Positions 6,667-8,502 of a stretch of 8,502 bases of DNA are shown here, one piece after another. This DNA is from Hyphomicrobiales bacterium (GTDB lineage Bacteria; Pseudomonadota; Alphaproteobacteria; Rhizobiales; Kaistiaceae). The position numbers and the translations under genes are program-made. The stretch is taken from the NCBI GenBank assembly GCA_017305815.1, contig JAFKJZ010000069.1:1-8502 (forward strand), given 5' to 3'. The first letter of the stretch is position 1, and every line of letters starts with the position of its first letter. Under the pieces are notes generated by a model, which saw nothing but the letters and a program-made list of their open reading frames with translations, was not told the origin of the DNA and made no database searches.

Positions 6667-8502
6667 TCGCTTTCCCTGCCGTGGAAACGGCCCAGCCGGC
6701 GGATCTGCCGCCGCCGGCCTCCCGCGTCCCGGGAGACGAGGCGACGGCCCATCCGACGCGCGGCACGCCGCCGGAGACGCCTTCGGACATGCCGACCCAG
6801 TCGCTCTGGCGCTTTCGCCGGCGCGACCGGCGCAAATTCGTCGATCCGCGCCGCTCGCGCTCGTCCTGGATCCGCCGCATCGGCATCCTCGGCAGTGCGT
6901 TCCTGCTCGCCGCCGTCGCCGTCTTCGAGATGGAGCAGGTGCTGATCGTCGGCGGCCTGACGCCGATCGAGATCGCCGTGCTGGTGCTGTTTGCGCTGAA
7001 TTTCGGCTGGATCGCGCTCGCCTTCACCAGTGCGATCGCGGGCTATGGCGTCGTCATGGCCCGGCGATACCGCCAGAAGCGTACCCCGCCAGGCCCGCTC
7101 GGCGGCAGGACGGCCATGCTGATGCCGACCTACAACGAGGACCCGTCGCGGGTCTTCGCCGCGGTCGAGGCCATGGCGGTCGGGCTCGACGAACTGCACC
7201 AGGGACCCGCCTTCGACTGGTTCATCCTCTCCGACACCACCGATCCCGACGTGGCGCTGGCGGAGGAAGCGGCGCTGCTCGCGCTGCGCGGCCGCCTCGG
7301 CGACCGGGCCAAGATCTATTATCGTCGCCGCCGCAAGAACGTCGCCCGCAAGTCCGGCAACGTCGCCGATTTCTGCACCCGCTGGGGCGCCGCCTACGAC
7401 CACATGCTGGTGCTCGACGCCGACAGCCTGATCGCCCCGGAGACGATCGTCGAGCTGGCGCGCCGGATGGAGGAAGACCCCGATGCGGGCCTGATCCAGA
7501 CCATCCCGGCCCTCGTCAACGGCACCACCATCGTCGCCCGGCTGCAGCAGTTCGCCGGCCGCGTCTACGGCCCGGTCGTCGGCGCCGGCCTCGCCTTCTG
7601 GACCGGCTCCGAGGGCAACTACTGGGGTCACAACGCCATCATCCGCACGCGCGCCTTCATGGAGGCCGCGGGCCTGCCCCACCTGCCCGGCAAGCCGCCC
7701 TTCGGCGGCCACATCCTCAGTCATGATTTCGTCGAGGCGGCGCTGCTGCGCCGCGCCGGCTGGACGGTGCGGATCGCCGAGGACCTCGCCGGCTCCTATG
7801 AAGAAAGCCCGCCCTCGCTGATCGACCTCGCCGTGCGCGACCGGCGCTGGTGCCAGGGCAATCTGCAGCACACGCTGGTGTTGCCGGCGCGCGGTCTGCA
7901 CTGGGTCAGCCGCATCCACCTTTTGACCGGAATCGGCTCCTATCTCGCCTCGCCTCTGTGGCTGATGCTGATCCTCGCGGGCCTGGCGCTGTCGCTGCAG
8001 GCGCATTTCATCCGCCCGGAATATTTCACCGAGGAGTTCCAGCTCTTCCCGACCTGGCCGGTCATCGACGCCGAGCGCGCCCTGCGCCTGTTCGGCCTCA
8101 CCATGGTGATCCTGTTCGGCCCGAAGCTGCTCGGCCTGATCTCCTTCCTGCGCACGCGCGACGATCGCCGCAAGGTCGGCGGATTCCGCACCATTGCGAG
8201 CTTCGTGTTCGAGATCATCGTCTCGGCGCTCATCGCCCCGATCATGATGCTGGTCCATACGGGCGCCATCCTGTCGATCCTGCTCGGCCGCGATTCCGGC
8301 TGGAAGCCGCAGCGCCGCGACGATGGCGGCGTGCCGATCAAGTCGCTGATCGTCCGCCATCGCTGGCATTTCCTGATCGGCGTCGCGCTGCTGTTCGCCG
8401 CCTGGCTCGATTCGCTCGTGCTCGTCGCGTGGATGTCGCCGGCGATCCTCGGCCTGCTCCTGGTCGTGCCGGTCTCCGACATGACCGGTTCCAACACGAT
8501 CG
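6654..8502 (+). CDS. opgH: Membrane glucosyltransferase OpgH (MdoH), C-terminus beyond right edge
   Basis: An inner-membrane family-2 glycosyltransferase that polymerises UDP-glucose into the glucan backbone and passes it to the periplasm. 616 codons are open to the window end with no stop; E. coli OpgH has 847 residues. A proline-rich tail (about 15-50) precedes membrane segments at about 75-95 and 101-130. The cytoplasmic catalytic domain follows: MPTYNED (157-163), [10 protein letters not shown] before LDADS (254-258, the DxD-type metal/UDP site), SHDFVEAA (356-363, catalytic base Asp358) and RDRRW (395-399), the (Q/R)xxRW acceptor motif. At least four further hydrophobic segments follow from about 420 onward. 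The ATG at 6654 overlaps the opgG stop by 13 bases in another frame, with GGAGA at 6636-6640, somewhat distant. An alternative in-frame ATG is at 6789. It is co-transcribed with opgG. Confidence 0.93.
   Translation, partial: MDGVIAFPAVETAQPADLPPPASRVPGDEATAHPTRGTPPETPSDMPTQSLWRFRRRDRRKFVDPRRSRSSWIRRIGILGSAFLLAAVAVFEMEQVLIVGGLTPIEIAVLVLFALNFGWIALAFTSAIAGYGVVMARRYRQKRTPPGPLGGRTAMLMPTYNEDPSRVFAAVEAMAVGLDELHQGPAFDWFILSDTTDPDVALAEEAALLALRGRLGDRAKIYYRRRRKNVARKSGNVADFCTRWGAAYDHMLVLDADSLIAPETIVELARRMEEDPDAGLIQTIPALVNGTTIVARLQQFAGRVYGPVVGAGLAFWTGSEGNYWGHNAIIRTRAFMEAAGLPHLPGKPPFGGHILSHDFVEAALLRRAGWTVRIAEDLAGSYEESPPSLIDLAVRDRRWCQGNLQHTLVLPARGLHWVSRIHLLTGIGSYLASPLWLMLILAGLALSLQAHFIRPEYFTEEFQLFPTWPVIDAERALRLFGLTMVILFGPKLLGLISFLRTRDDRRKVGGFRTIASFVFEIIVSALIAPIMMLVHTGAILSILLGRDSGWKPQRRDDGGVPIKSLIVRHRWHFLIGVALLFAAWLDSLVLVAWMSPAILGLLLVVPVSDMTGSNTI

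Noticed and set aside
6648..8369. A 573-codon open frame on the minus strand, opposite opgH
   Set aside because: It is antisense to a gene with complete glycosyltransferase motifs and has no recognisable domain of its own.

Overview
The window looks like ordinary chromosomal DNA from a high-GC alphaproteobacterium. The base composition is clearly GC-rich by eye, third codon positions are strongly G/C, and an opgG-opgH pair of the alphaproteobacterial type is present, with a twin-arginine signal on OpgG. I cannot name the genus. No insertion sequence, phage gene, tRNA, rRNA or CRISPR array was seen.

Layout from left to right: (1) the N-terminal end of an aldo/keto reductase on the minus strand, running off the left edge. 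(2) A 231-bp divergent intergenic region holding a good sigma70-type promoter and a 21-bp imperfect palindrome. (3) An Nramp-family Mn2+/H+ symporter (mntH) on the plus strand. (4) A strong, symmetric bidirectional terminator between mntH and the convergent next gene. (5) An altronate dehydratase-family gene (uxaA-like) on the minus strand. (6) A 146-bp gap with a candidate promoter and a 15-bp AT-rich palindrome. (7) A ribokinase-like PfkB sugar kinase, also on the minus strand and upstream of uxaA. (8) A 533-bp gene-free region between divergent genes, rich in inverted repeats. (9) opgG, a glucan biosynthesis protein with a Tat signal, and (10) opgH, a membrane glucosyltransferase that overlaps opgG and runs off the right edge.

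How the genes fit together: the dehydratase and the kinase form a co-directional sugar or sugar-acid catabolic pair, each with its own candidate operator. opgG and opgH are translationally overlapped and should make osmoregulated periplasmic glucans: OpgH polymerises glucose across the inner membrane and OpgG modifies the backbone in the periplasm. mntH is a stand-alone manganese uptake gene with a Mur/Fur-like site at its transcription start. I found no convincing novel multi-gene system. The most interesting unexplained parts are the operator-like palindromes and the structured 5' region of opgGH.
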